Source: Piscicola geometra (Eukaryota > Annelida > Clitellata > Hirudinida > Piscicolidae). From it: a DNA stretch of 64,000 nucleotides. Under the pieces are notes generated by a model. It did no database searches. It was not told where the DNA came from and saw nothing but the letters and a program-made list of their open reading frames with translations. A program made the translations under genes and the position numbers. The stretch covers positions 6,309,120 to 6,373,119 of the forward strand of contig OX030962.1 of NCBI GenBank assembly GCA_943735955.1. Reading direction: 5' to 3'. This document shows positions 1 through 10,910 of this stretch, piece after piece (within the stretch, counting starts at the first letter, position 1; each line of letters begins with the position of its first letter).

Positions 1-28
1 AATTATGAAGTCTCGTTTTCAAATGCAG

Positions 29-818
29 ATGAAGATGTTGCCAAGCCAGAATGTAGATGAAATTGCCGCACCACTTCCAAGTACCAGCCAAGCAAAATCA
101 CTTAAAAGGAACTTGTGCCAAAACTTCGAGACGTTCACTAAAAAGATGAGGCAGCAAGAGCCGTAAGTAGAAATTACTCATCGATTTATTTCAATGGCAT
201 TTATTTTTTCTATAACTTATAATTATTACTGTAACCATGATCAGGCGGGTAAACGATTTCGGAAACCTTGAGAATGACGAGGGAGAAGAGGCTTACATAG
301 TCGAAGAAAATGCTTCACAAAAGGGAGGACCACTGCTCGTTTCCAGCAACGGCTACACCTTCATAAGACATAATCTTTATAAATCTGGTAAAATAAAATG
401 GTCGTGCAGCGTCAATAAATGCACAGCCGGAGTAATACAAGATGGAGAGTTTTGCCATAAAAATAAGTGGCCCCATCTTCACCCAGGTGAACCAGGTGTC
501 TTGGATAAAGTCCGTTTAATCAAACAGGTGATTAAAGACCAGTATTATTTATAATATATAGCTTTAAAATTCCACTCATTTTAATGTTGTTATTCCAAAC
601 TTTGAACTAAATATGAACCTCGTTTTCAAATACAGCTCAAGATGGAAGCCTTGCAGAATTTACATGAATCGGCTTCAAAAATTGTCGATAAAATTGTTGG
701 GCCACTTCCTAGCCAAAAAAAATCGACAAAAAAAAACTTTTGCCAAAACTTGAATAAATACAGAAAAAAGAAAAGACAGCAAGAGCAAACAGAAAATTCT
801 AATATTACAGTTTTATAA
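29..818 (+). CDS. FLYWCH-type zinc-finger protein, 3' part of gene (three exons)
   Basis: Three exons join in frame: 29-162 (acceptor ATGCAG, donor GTAAGT), 245-527 (acceptor GATCAG, donor GTGATT) and 636-818 (acceptor ATACAG), ending in TAA. The middle exon encodes a FLYWCH-like zinc finger: a GGPLL start, a GYTF aromatic stretch, WSCSVNKC supplying the paired cysteines, and HLH supplying the histidines. The first and last exons are homologous. Both follow a conserved intron end, and both encode a PLPS segment, a CQN motif and a basic tail ending near RQQE. This suggests a repeated finger-plus-tail module. FLYWCH domains bind DNA or protein and also occur in Mutator-like transposons, so the gene could be cellular or transposon-derived. 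The 5' part lies outside the window. The domain call is fairly secure; the function is not. Confidence 0.55.
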
Positions 819-2365
819 TATTTAGAAAAACATTTTTCGTAAGATTTTTTTTTCTATTAGTGTTTTTTTCTATTTCCAAATAAAATGTAGTTTCAGTTTT
901 CTTTTTTTTTAATTTTTTTTATTATTACAAACTAAAAGACTTTGTTACCAGACCAATCACTTAAGTATCTATTGTCTTTATTATAAATATATAAAAAATT
1001 CCATTAAATCAGTTATATAATCAATTATGTCTAAAAATATATACTTTTGTTGCCCCAAATACCATTTAATACCATTAGATCGCCGAACATCCACTGAAAT
1101 TAAATCTTAAAGGTGGCATGATGTTTTTCGTTCACTAAGTGAAAATTGCTCATTACATTGTGTCTTCAATAAGGCTTCTTGATATGGGAGACTGTAATAG
1201 TATGCCATTTTTTGAACCACCTTATTATTTCAACAAAGAATTTGGCAATTTTCATAATTTATAAAACGGTTTAAATTATTTTGTTACATCAATTTTTATT
1301 TTCAAAACTCTTGGAAGGAAAGCTGTCTTGATATCCAAATGGAAACATCAGAACCTGGAGATTTCAAAATAAAACAATTAAGTTAATTAGAAATTTACGT
1401 AATCAATATTCCTAGTGTATGAAGTAAAATTTAGATTATTTTTCAATATAGACAAGCTGATTTAAAGACTTTTAATCTTGTTCACTCTTAGCCATTATTT
1501 TTTTAATATGTCCAAACAAAATTCTTCCACAGAAAACGATCTTATTTTATATCTTAAATTGGATGAGTTAAATATAAGTCAAAATGATGATACTTCAAAA
1601 AACAATGCTATTTATATTTCCAATGATAGCGATTTAAAAGAATGGTTTGAAAATTTAAAGACCAAGTCAATAAAAAATGATGACTATACTCAAACTGATG
1701 ATTTTGATGTTTGGAAATAAAATATTTTTTTCAAATAGTCTAGATGTAAAAAAAAACAAAATACTTCATTTCTTGTTCCATTTAAATTAAATGATTTAAT
1801 CTTCTAAATTTCATCAAACTAACTCAAAACTAAAATATTTAAAAAAAAGTAAGTTCTGTTTGATAGTTCCATAAATATTTGTACAAATCTAAAAATAAAT
1901 TAATGCTTAGACCACTTAAAATAATTTAAATGAAAATATTTTTTTTCACAGATTTAATAGTCATACAAGAAACTCTTCAAGCAGTCTCTGGAAGCATCTT
2001 CTTCTATGGTCAGTGCAGCATTAATTCATCACCAAGCAACTTGCTTAGCAAGACAAAATGGATGATATAACAATGTTGGGAAAAGTTCTAAAGATTTCCA
2101 AGCAATAATGTTACATAATATGTAGTTTTGCCTCTGTTCTATAGACTATATGGACTTTCCTGGATAGTATGAAACAGGCTGGCTTGGTAGATTCGAAATG
2201 AACCTGCTTTTGAAAAGGCTAAATATTTCCTTTGGCTAAAATTTAGTTTACAATAATCACTTTTACTTTCTTTAATTTCTGCCATACTTATCAATACGAA
2301 AAATGATGCTTGAAGTGTGAATAATATTTCACTAATTACCCTTATAGTCAAATCAAAAATCAAAA
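819..2365. other. AT-rich intergenic DNA, one weak small ORF
   Basis: No recognisable gene. A small acidic open frame at about 1508-1720 (+, from MSKQNSS to DFDVWK) has no family resemblance I can name, and its composition could be chance in AT-rich DNA. Confidence 0.4.
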
Positions 2366-2437
2366 CGACGGGATTGACTTGCGATAAAACGTTTGACATT
2401 CGTCTCACTAGCGTGGGTTCGATTCCTACCGTCGCCA
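2366..2437 (+). ncRNA. tRNA-like sequence (SINE head or tRNA pseudogene)
   Basis: CGACGG at the 5' side pairs with CCGTCG at the 3' side. A good T-arm is visible (GTGGG-TTCGATT-CCTAC, one G-T wobble) with a B-box-like GGTTCGATTCC, and the encoded end reads CCA. Total length is about 72 nt. The D-arm and anticodon arm do not fold convincingly, so a functional tRNA is unlikely. A tRNA-derived SINE head or pseudogene is the better reading. Confidence 0.4.
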
Positions 2438-2731
2438 GTGCGTCAATGCTCCAGAGGAGCCCTGCACTTCATGGGAAGAAAAAGAAAAAATATGATTTTA
2501 GTGATTGTAATGCTTACTATTGAACATCTAAAACATCACAAACACAAAAATAGTTTTTTGGAAAAATGAAAATTCGGACATAAGTTGCTCATTTTCAGTC
2601 TCACACGCCTTATTATATAGATATAGATACTGGTAACTAAATGCAGTGATATGGTGTATTGTTCGAGGGGTGGTGGTCGTGAGGTTCAATGATTAGGTGC
2701 CGTGTTACAATGATCTGCCAGTGGGACGAAA

Positions 2732-4430
2732 TCATTTTCCAATGCAAAAGTCTGAGAAGATGGAATCGAGCACTCGCTCAGTGGAAACCTTCCCCGTCAC
2801 CATGGCAACGCTCCTCAACGCCTCCCTCAAACTCTCTGTTGCTAACTCCACCCTCACGTCTAAGTCTTCTGTGGTGTACAGTGTGTCGTGTGTGTTGAAC
2901 AATATTTGAATAGAGTTGTATTAGACATTATATAATACAGGTGAGGTTGTGTACATGATTCCAAAAGGGAGCAGTGGGCATTAATGGGTTAATAGTTTAG
3001 TTTTCTGGTTTTTGTATAGTACAGTATGTACTACATTGTAGTTATCAGTTTTGTATAGTACGGTAAGAGTTTAGAATAAATACTAATGTGCATGGGCGGC
3101 GATCCTGGTGGGGTCTTGGGGTCCGAACCCCTCCCCTCCCACTATTTGGTAGTGAAGGGGTCCACTTCAATAGTTTGGACCCCTCCCTCCCCCCCCCCCC
3201 CCCACCCAGGATCGCCGTCTATGCTGAGTCGGACCCCCCAAGATTTGCAGCAGATCGCCGCCCCTGCTAATCCGGTGTAGTTTCCGGGTACGTTTATAAT
3301 CTGCTTCACAGAATAAGAAAAATATATATAAAAACTACATACCATGGGAATGATGCTTTAAGAGTGAAGTGGAGGTGATCGAGGAGGAGGAGGAGGAAGA
3401 AGAGGAAGGATCCATGGATGAGAGGGTATTGGAAAAAGCATCAAGGTGTTGAAGTGTCTGCTTTAGCAAGGCACTTTGTCTAGAGTTAACGACCACTGAA
3501 CTACTCAGATGGTTTTCTTGGAAGCTAGGAGTGGTCGATGTGGTTGTGAGTGGTGGTACTGAGTAGAAGTTACAAAAAGACGACTTCATTGAGAAGTATG
3601 TGTGGTGTTTGAGATGTATTGTTAGTTTAAATTAATACAACAAATTGATTGATGTCTAATACAAGTGATAAGAAGAAAATAATGGTAGAAAGGATGTTGC
3701 TTGCCTTGACGCATAAAAATAGACATCATCACTATCATCATTATCATCATTATCATCATCAAAGGCGACTATAACTAACAAATGGGTGGATAGATGTCGC
3801 AACTGGTTGATCAACTCTTGCAAATCTCCTCCATGCAGACATGAACAAGTGGTGTAGTTGAAGCGGTGAGGTGATGCTTGCTGTTGTGGCTGGTGTTGCT
3901 GTTGTTGTGGCTGGTGTTGTGTTGATGCTTGCTGTTGTGGCTGGTGTTGCTGTTGTTGTGGCTGGTGTTGTGTTGATGATTGCTGTTGTAATGCCTTTTG
4001 CGATAGCGCTTGTGATGGAGGTGGTTGGATTGATGGGTGGCTTATAGGTGCTGGTGGTAGTGGTGCAGTGTTATGGGAGGTGCAAAAGAGACGCAGTTTG
4101 TGGCTGAGAGAAGGGGGTAAGAGGTCAATCTTGTTGAAAACCACTAGAAGCTCCTGACACGATTCTGTTGTCAAGTTGAAGTTATCTCCATGATGATGAT
4201 AATGATGGTGATGATGATAATGATGGTGATGATGATAATGATGATAAGGCCAATCATGATCATCATTATCATGACAATAAGCACCTGGATTGAAGCCGAT
4301 GCCGATGAGATGTTGTCTCACAAAAGCGTGCAAATAATCATCATCAGCACCATCCCAATCTGTCACCTCACTGCAGTCTATGACGCATAAAAGGATGTTC
4401 GCTGTAACCACACTGTTCAAGAAGTGGGAG

Positions 4431-4486
<56 letters not shown>

Positions 4487-4619
4487 TTACTATTACTACT
4501 AATACTACAGCTACTACTAATGATAAAAATAATAAAAGTACTACTATTAGTAATAATGTTAATAACCCTTAAAGTACTACTACTAGTAATAAAAATAATA
4601 TTAATAATAGCAATAGTAT

Positions 4620-4682
<63 letters not shown>

Positions 4683-5366
4683 CATATCCTGGTCTTCTGC
4701 ATTCCAGCCAGCTCAATCTCTTCAGTTGCGTCATCACGAAGTCCTGCTGTGTCACTCACCTTCAGCACGTGACCTGTCGTCATCATCATCATCATCGTCA
4801 TCGCCATCATCAATATCGTCATCATCATTATTGTCATCATCGTCATCATCATCACCTCCCAAGGTCAAAGTCACCTCGATGACGTCACGCGTAGTTCCCG
4901 CCTTCTTGGAGACGATGGCGGCGTCTCTCTTGCCTGTGTGATGATGATGACGTCCAAGATGGTGGTGATGTTGATGATCACATAAATGATACTTTTGATG
5001 ATGATGCTTTTGATGGTGATGATGATGATATTAATGATAGTCATGATGATGATATCAATGATGGTAATGATGAGTGACAATTATGATACTGATAAAGAAA
5101 GTAATGGTGATAGTCAAATTGATGGTGTTACAGACGAACAGAGTTTGTTGAGGAGGCTGCTCTTGCCAACGTTGGGTCTTCCGGCAATCACCACCTCCAA
5201 CACATCTCTCCCCCTCTCATGCACCCCCCCTTCCAGCATCCTACCTATCTCCCCTCTCAACTCCTCCACCCCCTTCAGCACTACCGCGTGTGTGTGTGTG
5301 TGTATGTGCGTGTGTGTGAGTGTGTGTTTGTGTGTGTGTGTGTGTGTTTGTGTGTGTGTATGTGTT

Positions 5367-5404
<38 letters not shown>

Positions 5405-5420
5405 CGTGTGTGTGTGTTTG

Positions 5421-5455
<35 letters not shown>

Positions 5456-6439
5456 GCGTGTGTGTGTGTGAAAGATTAAATAAGGGATGATAACAATCTC
5501 TTATAGGAAAGAGCCCATTCGCACTTCGAAGTGCACATACTTAAACAAACACCTAATCGCACTGACCCAAGCATCGTTTTTAATAATCAAAAAAAATTAA
5601 TTATAAATATCTATCATTATAGTAATAATTAATAATAATAATAATAGGGGAAAAATCTATAATATACTAAAAAGTAATGCAATATTAAAGGGGCGTCTAC
5701 GCGGTAGCAGTGGTGGAGACCATTGGGCAGGAGGTCTTCACTCAAGTGCTCTTCGTCCCCATACTCCAGCAGTGCCTCTATGTGGCCTAGGTTCTGGAAA
5801 AGGAGTGCTCATGATGATGATGGTGGTGGTGGTTATGATGATGATGGTGGTGGTGGTAATGATGATGATGGTGGTGTGGTATGATGATGATGGTGGTTAT
5901 GATGATGATGGTGGTGGTGGTTATGATGATGATGGTGGTGGTGGTTATGATGATGGCCTGGAATCATGCAAAAATCTTTCAATATGATTAGATGATAGTG
6001 GTTATGATAGAAGCGATGAAGAGATAATTCTATGTAACAAATAAATGATGAGATGATAGAGGCAGATACTTTGGTGAGAGTGTGGCTCCACCGCAGGCAG
6101 TTCTGCGCCACTTCTCCCTGGTACATCTTCAGAGCCTGTCTGCGTTCGGCCTCCGTCTCTGACGCCAACAAGTTGCCTAGCCCCTCTACCTGTGTCAAGT
6201 CTACCTTGCCGTTCTCAAACGCCCTGTGTGGTAGTGGTGGTTGTGGTGTTTGAATATGAAAAAATGCCCATATGCACATGTATGTACGTGCACGTGTACA
6301 TATGTAAACACACATATGCACACACAAATACACACACATTTAGGTTTTATACATATGTCTATTTGTATGTATTTATGCGTATGTATGAATCTATGCACAC
6401 ACACCCACACACCCACACACACTCACTCACACACACTCA

Positions 6440-6476
<37 letters not shown>

Positions 6477-7350
6477 TCACACACACACACACACACAAAT
6501 ACACACACACACAAACACACCCACTCACACACACACACACACAAATACACAGACCTCCTGATGAACTCGCCAGGTTGGGCGTGTCTAAAGTGTAGCATGC
6601 GGGAGAGAGAGGAGAGGGTGGCCTCTTTGACAGCCCCCCCTCCATGCGTCTGCAACTCGACCACATCCTCACCTGTCAGACTTTTTGGTCCTGTAAGGTT
6701 CACACACTCGTCATCTTCTATACCCTATGCATACCATTATGAATGCTATTCAAGGGAATTTTAATAGGCATTCTAGAATTAAATACAATTTTATTCATTC
6801 TTTTACTGATCTTAAATAAGTCAATCTATTATTAAAAGTATTTTTACTAAAAAGTAATATTATAATTATTAAATAACAACGAAGATATAATAGAAAACAA
6901 TAGCACCAATTTTGACTGGAAGAGCAGCCTTACCTGGGAACCAAAGAACCAGGCCTTGGTCGATTATATGTTTAGTGTCAGGGTCGGTGATGTTGGTCAG
7001 ATGCATCTGTCTGCCTGGTAGACTCTCCTGCAGAAATTTGAAAGTTGCCAATGGTTCACTTTGAATTATGATATGATTTAATTATGATAATTATTATGGT
7101 GATTTGCTTCTTCTGATACTATGGTCGAAAGTGTCTTTTTGCATTTTTCATGAATAATTCATGCAACCTTCTTGCTGATTTGGGTCATTTTCGTCAGTAC
7201 GTCTTTGGCATTGGGTCCTGAAACCCTGAAAACAGCAACGCCACACTTGCCATGGCCTGAACTCAGTGAGAAAATAGTGGACTTCAAACGAAATTGTTTG
7301 ATCTTTGAGGTATTTCTTTTGAGTAATAACATAAATTTATTTAAAAACAT
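2732..7350 (-). CDS. GTPBP3: tRNA modification GTPase GTPBP3/MnmE, mitochondrial
   Basis: GTPase that with MTO1 makes the carboxymethylaminomethyl-type modification on the wobble uridine of mitochondrial tRNAs. Exons on the minus strand: 7350-7168, 7027-6934, 6690-6555, 6223-6070, 5793-5701, 5272-5132, 4928-4856, 4773-4683, about 4412-3780, about 3520-3346 and about 2868-2732. The N-terminal folate-binding domain is seen in STIFSLSSG, FRVSGP, LTGEDVVELQTHGG and QPGEF. The helical domain has ETEAERRQAL. The G domain has G1 GRPNVGKSS, G2 AGTTRD, G3 SDTAGL and G4 NKID. The last exon ends FCIGK-stop, the invariant MnmE C-terminus. ATG at 7350 is the only good start, and the first residues could form a mitochondrial presequence (basic, hydrophobic). 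The exon near 4.0 kb carries His-rich and Gln-rich insertions, and the next exon a Ser run. The junctions around 3.3-3.8 kb are uncertain. Confidence 0.93.
3092..3273. repeat. Short GC-rich interspersed element with inverted ends (GGGCGGCGATC family)
   Basis: The left end reads GGGCGGCGATCCTGG, and the right end is the reverse complement of GGGGCGGCGATC. A partial copy lies in the opposite orientation at about 7851-7962, sharing ACTCAGCATAGACGGCGATC and GGACCCCTTCACTACC. Fragments lie at about 37060-37200. It resembles a non-autonomous MITE. It sits inside a GTPBP3 intron and carries a C-run. Confidence 0.65.
4430..4682. repeat. (TAC)n microsatellite, two blocks
   Basis: Pure TAC/ACT triplets at about 4433-4490 and 4618-4682, separated by degenerate triplets. 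On the coding strand the second block is (GTA)n and supplies the GT of the GTPBP3 splice donor at 4682. Confidence 0.9.
5287..5470. repeat. (TG)n microsatellite
   Basis: Long imperfect TG repeat in a GTPBP3 intron, about 15 bp upstream (in the gene's sense) of the exon carrying the P-loop. Confidence 0.95.
5811..5960. repeat. GAT/GGT triplet minisatellite
   Basis: Tandem GATGATGATGGTGGTGGTTAT-like units (unit given approximately), intronic in GTPBP3. Confidence 0.85.
6395..6551. repeat. (CA)n microsatellite
   Basis: CA repeat with CACT interruptions. It ends within a few bases of the donor of the GTPBP3 exon at 6555-6690. Confidence 0.93.
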
Positions 7351-7850
7351 TTAAACTTTAAATTTTTAAAGGTCTTTATAATATTTAAACCTTTACTTTT
7401 AAATTTAAAAATAAACGGAGTATAAAAATGTATGTTACCTTGTTTTAAATCTCTTAGAAAGATTTTATTTTTAAATAAGTTACAAATTCAAATAATAAGA
7501 ATAAATTATTGAGAAAAAATATATAATAAACATCCATTGGGTTTCAAGATTTGCTATTTCATAATCCCAAAACTCACATCAGTAAAAAAATCGTTTTTCA
7601 TTTATTTATCAATTTCCATAAAATAAATAAATTTACACATTCAAACTCTTATACGTTAAAAATACAACCACCATTAATAAGCCTCATCTATAAATACTTA
7701 GTCAATCATTCAGTATTGTTTTCATTGTAGACTTAAACACGTATTTCTTAAAGGACAATAAAATTGTCTTGAAATCATCAAAATAAACCCTTCTTTTCAT
7801 AATTTTATACGATTTTAATATCACTTTTTTTCTGTGAATATGATTATAAG

Positions 7851-7962
7851 GGGCGGCGATCGGCTGTAACCTACTCAGCATAGACGGCGATCCTGCCGTC
7901 CAAATCTTTGAAATGGACCCCTTCACTACCAAAAAGTGGGGGTCCGGGCCCCAGACCCATGA
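7851..7962. repeat. Truncated copy of the GGGCGGCGATC element
   Basis: Matches the 3092-3273 element in reverse orientation from GGGGCGGCGATC through the GACCCCTTCACTACC block. The second terminus is missing. It lies upstream of the GTPBP3 start. Confidence 0.65.
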
Positions 7963-8324
7963 TACTGAATAATGCATAAGAAAGTCTCAATAAATTGTGA
8001 CAAAAAAGTATATGACACGAAATACCATGATTATTTTATTGTCGAAAAAGACAAGTCACATACGAGGAAATCATACGGAAATTACGGAAATTTTCAATCA
8101 CATACTTAGGCATGATACACTGTAAATCAGTAATTATATATTTTTGCAAATATAATAACGGAATACATATAGTTTAAGAGGCTTTAGTAGATAATTTATA
8201 TAGATCTAAGACATGATTAGCATAAAAATGATTGAAATAAAAATAAAAGAATTTTTTCCTTTGGTTAGCGGCTGCCATTTAGTAAATTTGTCGAATAAAC
8301 GGTTTTGGGTATAATATATTAAAA

Positions 8325-8440
8325 TTTATGAATCTTAAGTTAAAATAAAAATTAAATTTAATTAATTAGAATGATTTATAGTGCGAATGTTGGTTGTTTT
8401 GAATCTGTCAAGGAATGGCCACAGCAGACCAAGATGGCCG
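8325..8440. repeat. Dispersed repeat, copy 1 (copy 2 at about 19605-19705)
   Basis: About 110 bp including TGCGAATGTTGGTTGTTTTG and AATCTGTCAAGGAATGGCC is shared with 19605-19705. To the right (about 8440-8560) the minus strand has an open stretch with ATGAEAAIEGEG that reads like a decayed exon. I cannot assign it to a family. Confidence 0.6.
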
Positions 8441-8794
8441 CAGGGAATCAAGTGAGCTGAAACATAAAGGAGAAATCCTTCCATAGCAGCAGCAGTACCA
8501 GCGTTGGCAAGGACTTCTCCTTCACCCTCTATCGCAGCCTCAGCACCAGTGGCAAGACAGAAAATTGAGAAGAATGATGATTGTGTTTTGTGGTTCTGAG
8601 GATGATGTGGTGATGATTGTGCTGTGGTATGAGTGTTGGCACTGTGGTGATGATTGTGCTGTGGCATGCGTGTTGGGTGATGATTGAATTTTTTATTGGT
8701 GGTGATAGTGATTTTTTGGCGGTGATTGTCATGGTGGTGTGGGTGAGTTTGGATTATTGAGGTTGATTATTTGTTTTTTTATATTTAAATTGAT

Positions 8795-8905
8795 ATATAT
8801 ACATATATTGGTAGTGGTTTGAAAACCGTTTTATTTAACCAATTTATATGAAGAGCGTTTTTGAATTAGATAAAAAGCGCTATATTGATTGATTGATTGA
8901 TTGAA
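8795..8905 (+). repeat. SINE/LINE-type 3' tail, copy 1
   Basis: Ends GAGCGTTTTTG...AAAAAGCGCTATATTGA followed by (TTGA)n. The same order (A/T-rich stretch, hairpin-forming GCG-T5 and A5-GCGC, GCGCTATAT, TTGATTGA tail) recurs at about 32995-33165. GCGCTATATAA tails are common on invertebrate SINEs and LINEs. Confidence 0.55.
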
Positions 8906-8934
8906 ATAAAATAAAATCAAAATAATGAACGAAA

Positions 8935-10488
8935 TCATTGCTTTTTCTTTTCTTTTTCCACTATCCTCCTGATCAAGCTCTGCATTTCCAGGGGCACTTG
9001 AGAGATGCTCACATCAGCGTCCTGTAGCCATTAAACAATCTTAATACTCACACTTTCCTATATTTTTAGGGATGTGCCGAATATTTGAATCCGTATTGAA
9101 TATATTTAAAATACTCGATTCGTATTCAATCTAATAATTCCTTTAGTCCTTATAGTTAGTTCGACGATTTTTAATTTTTCAAACACTTGCATTCGTTCGA
9201 AAAACAAATTCGATATTCGGCACAGCTCTATATAACATACTCTTGATTTAGTTTTTAAAAAAATAATTGTGTTAATTTATTATGTATATAATCAAATAAA
9301 TTTAAACTTAATCATTAAAAAATAAAGCACTTGCCTCATTCACATCTGGTTTGTGGCGTTTGGAAGCCTTCTGCGATTTCCTAAACAAGTAATGAAGTTG
9401 AGTCGAGATAATATTTTTTAAATTTTCATTACTAAAGAAACAAATTATTTTAAATCTTAACTTAAAAAATAAAACAAATAGTTGAATAGGATATATTAAT
9501 TATACATTAAGTTTCTATCATTAGCACTGACGTGGCTGATCTGGTGGCCATCTTCCTGCATGATCTGTCATTAGAGAAATGATGTTGAATTTTATTATTT
9601 CGATCATCATCATGGTGGAGCATCAGTGATTATTCAAATAGAAATAAAATTAGCGTCATAAAGGAATACTTTTTGGCTGATTTCACTAGAAACTCTTCAT
9701 GAATTTGTTGTAAAGTCCTTTTCTCTTGAGCGTCTTTCCTTCAACATAATAAGAATTTGAAATATTTAAAAGCATTTTAAATTTTAATGATAGACTTTAT
9801 GCATTTGAAATTTATTTTATTGATTGATATTAATTTAATTAGAATGTGATAGTTTGACTAAGAAATATTCTTTAAACCAACCTTGTCAAATTTTCTTTAT
9901 TTTCTGAAATTAATCACACACAAAATATGATAAAAAACAAACAAAAAAGATCTTTCAAAGACGTAAAAAAATAAAAGTTTAAAGTGAAAAATCTATGAAA
10001 AATTAACCTAAATATTCCTTAAAAGACATCTTCAAGATACTCTGTAAGCATTGTTATTAATAATTATAACTCTTTAAAATTTGAAATATTATAAAATTGC
10101 TTTAAAAAAATTCATTAAAAATATTCAGTGGTCAAAATCTTATAACATATTTAAATAACTTTTTTGAAATTGTGCAATTTTTCTTGAACATAAAGTAGAG
10201 ATATAACCTCATTGAGAGCCCTTTCTCGTTGAAAAATTCCTTTCATTACTTCAATGCCTTTTCTCTTGCTTTCCTCCATGGCGTTTATGCCTTCTTCGCC
10301 TATTAAAGAAGTTTATATTTTATATGTTTTCCATGTATAATCATGGAGGCGCAATTTGAACATAACAAGGGAATAGAATAGAGAGATAAGTAATTTATCA
10401 TACTATAATAAATTAAACTTTAATTATTAAAGTACTTACATTCTAACTGGAAATTGGTCAAAAAAGCTTCAAACTTATTTTTGTCCAT
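8935..10488 (-). CDS. Small eight-exon gene, Borealin-like N-terminal domain protein
   Basis: Exons on the minus strand: 10488-10440, 10299-10208, 10041-10008, 9903-9882, 9738-9670, 9555-9528, 9370-9335 and 9021-8935. All join in phase to 417 nt (138 residues plus TGA). Lengths are 49, 92, 34, 22, 69, 28, 36 and 87 nt. Seven introns have GT-AG ends except the last, which is GAG|GCAAGT (GC-AG). The protein begins MDKNKFEAFLTNFQLE, is helical and highly charged, and has a basic KRHK segment. Its order of motifs (FL-x2-F, acidic helix, LxxMSFKEYL, LxxIHEEFLVKSA) resembles the N-terminal domain of Borealin (CDCA8), which forms a three-helix bundle with survivin and INCENP in the chromosomal passenger complex. 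Human Borealin is about 280 residues, so this is short. The gene structure is well supported; the family assignment is from memory. Confidence 0.68.
9067..9230. mobile_element. hAT-type MITE with 19-bp imperfect terminal inverted repeats
   Basis: The left end TAGGGATGTGCCGAATATT is matched by the right end, whose reverse complement is TAGAGCTGTGCCGAATATC. Inner sequence has subterminal CGAATATT/ATTCG motifs. Length is about 164 bp. The flanking 8-mers (TATATTTT and TATAACAT) agree at only 5 of 8 positions, so the target duplication is decayed or absent. It sits in the last intron region of the Borealin-like gene. Confidence 0.75.
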
Positions 10489-10679
10489 TATTTAACTTTT
10501 GAAATTTTAATTTGAAAATAAATTTTGTGGAATAGTTAAGATAAGTTTCTAGAATCTACAATGTATAATAGGGCTTTTTTCCGAAATACTAAAATTTAGT
10601 AACTAATTACTATGAGCAATTGAAAAGTGCGGCGGAATTAGAAAAATAATTAAAAGGTAAACTAAGTTTTAAAAATTGT

Positions 10680-10910
10680 ATTTTAAACTATAAAAATACT
10701 TATAATAACTTGAGAAAATACTTATAATAACTTGAGAAAATACTTATAATAACTTGAGAAAATACTTATAACTTGAAAAAATACTTATAATAACTTGAAA
10801 ATATACCTATAATAACTTGTGAAAATACTTATAACTTGAGAAAATACTTATAACTTGAGAAAAAACTTATAACTTGAGAAAATACTTATAACTTGAGAAA
10901 ATGCTTATAT
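10680..10910. repeat. Minisatellite of ACTTGAGAAAATACTTATA-type units
   Basis: About a dozen tandem units of roughly 16 or 22 bp (the longer form adds an extra ATAATA step). Lies just 5' of the Borealin-like gene. Confidence 0.9.

Noticed and set aside
8362..8667. Possible glycolipid-transfer-protein-like exon (MEGFLLYVSAHLIP)
   Set aside because: Resemblance is faint, and half of the stretch is a dispersed repeat also found at 19605. Not enough to call.
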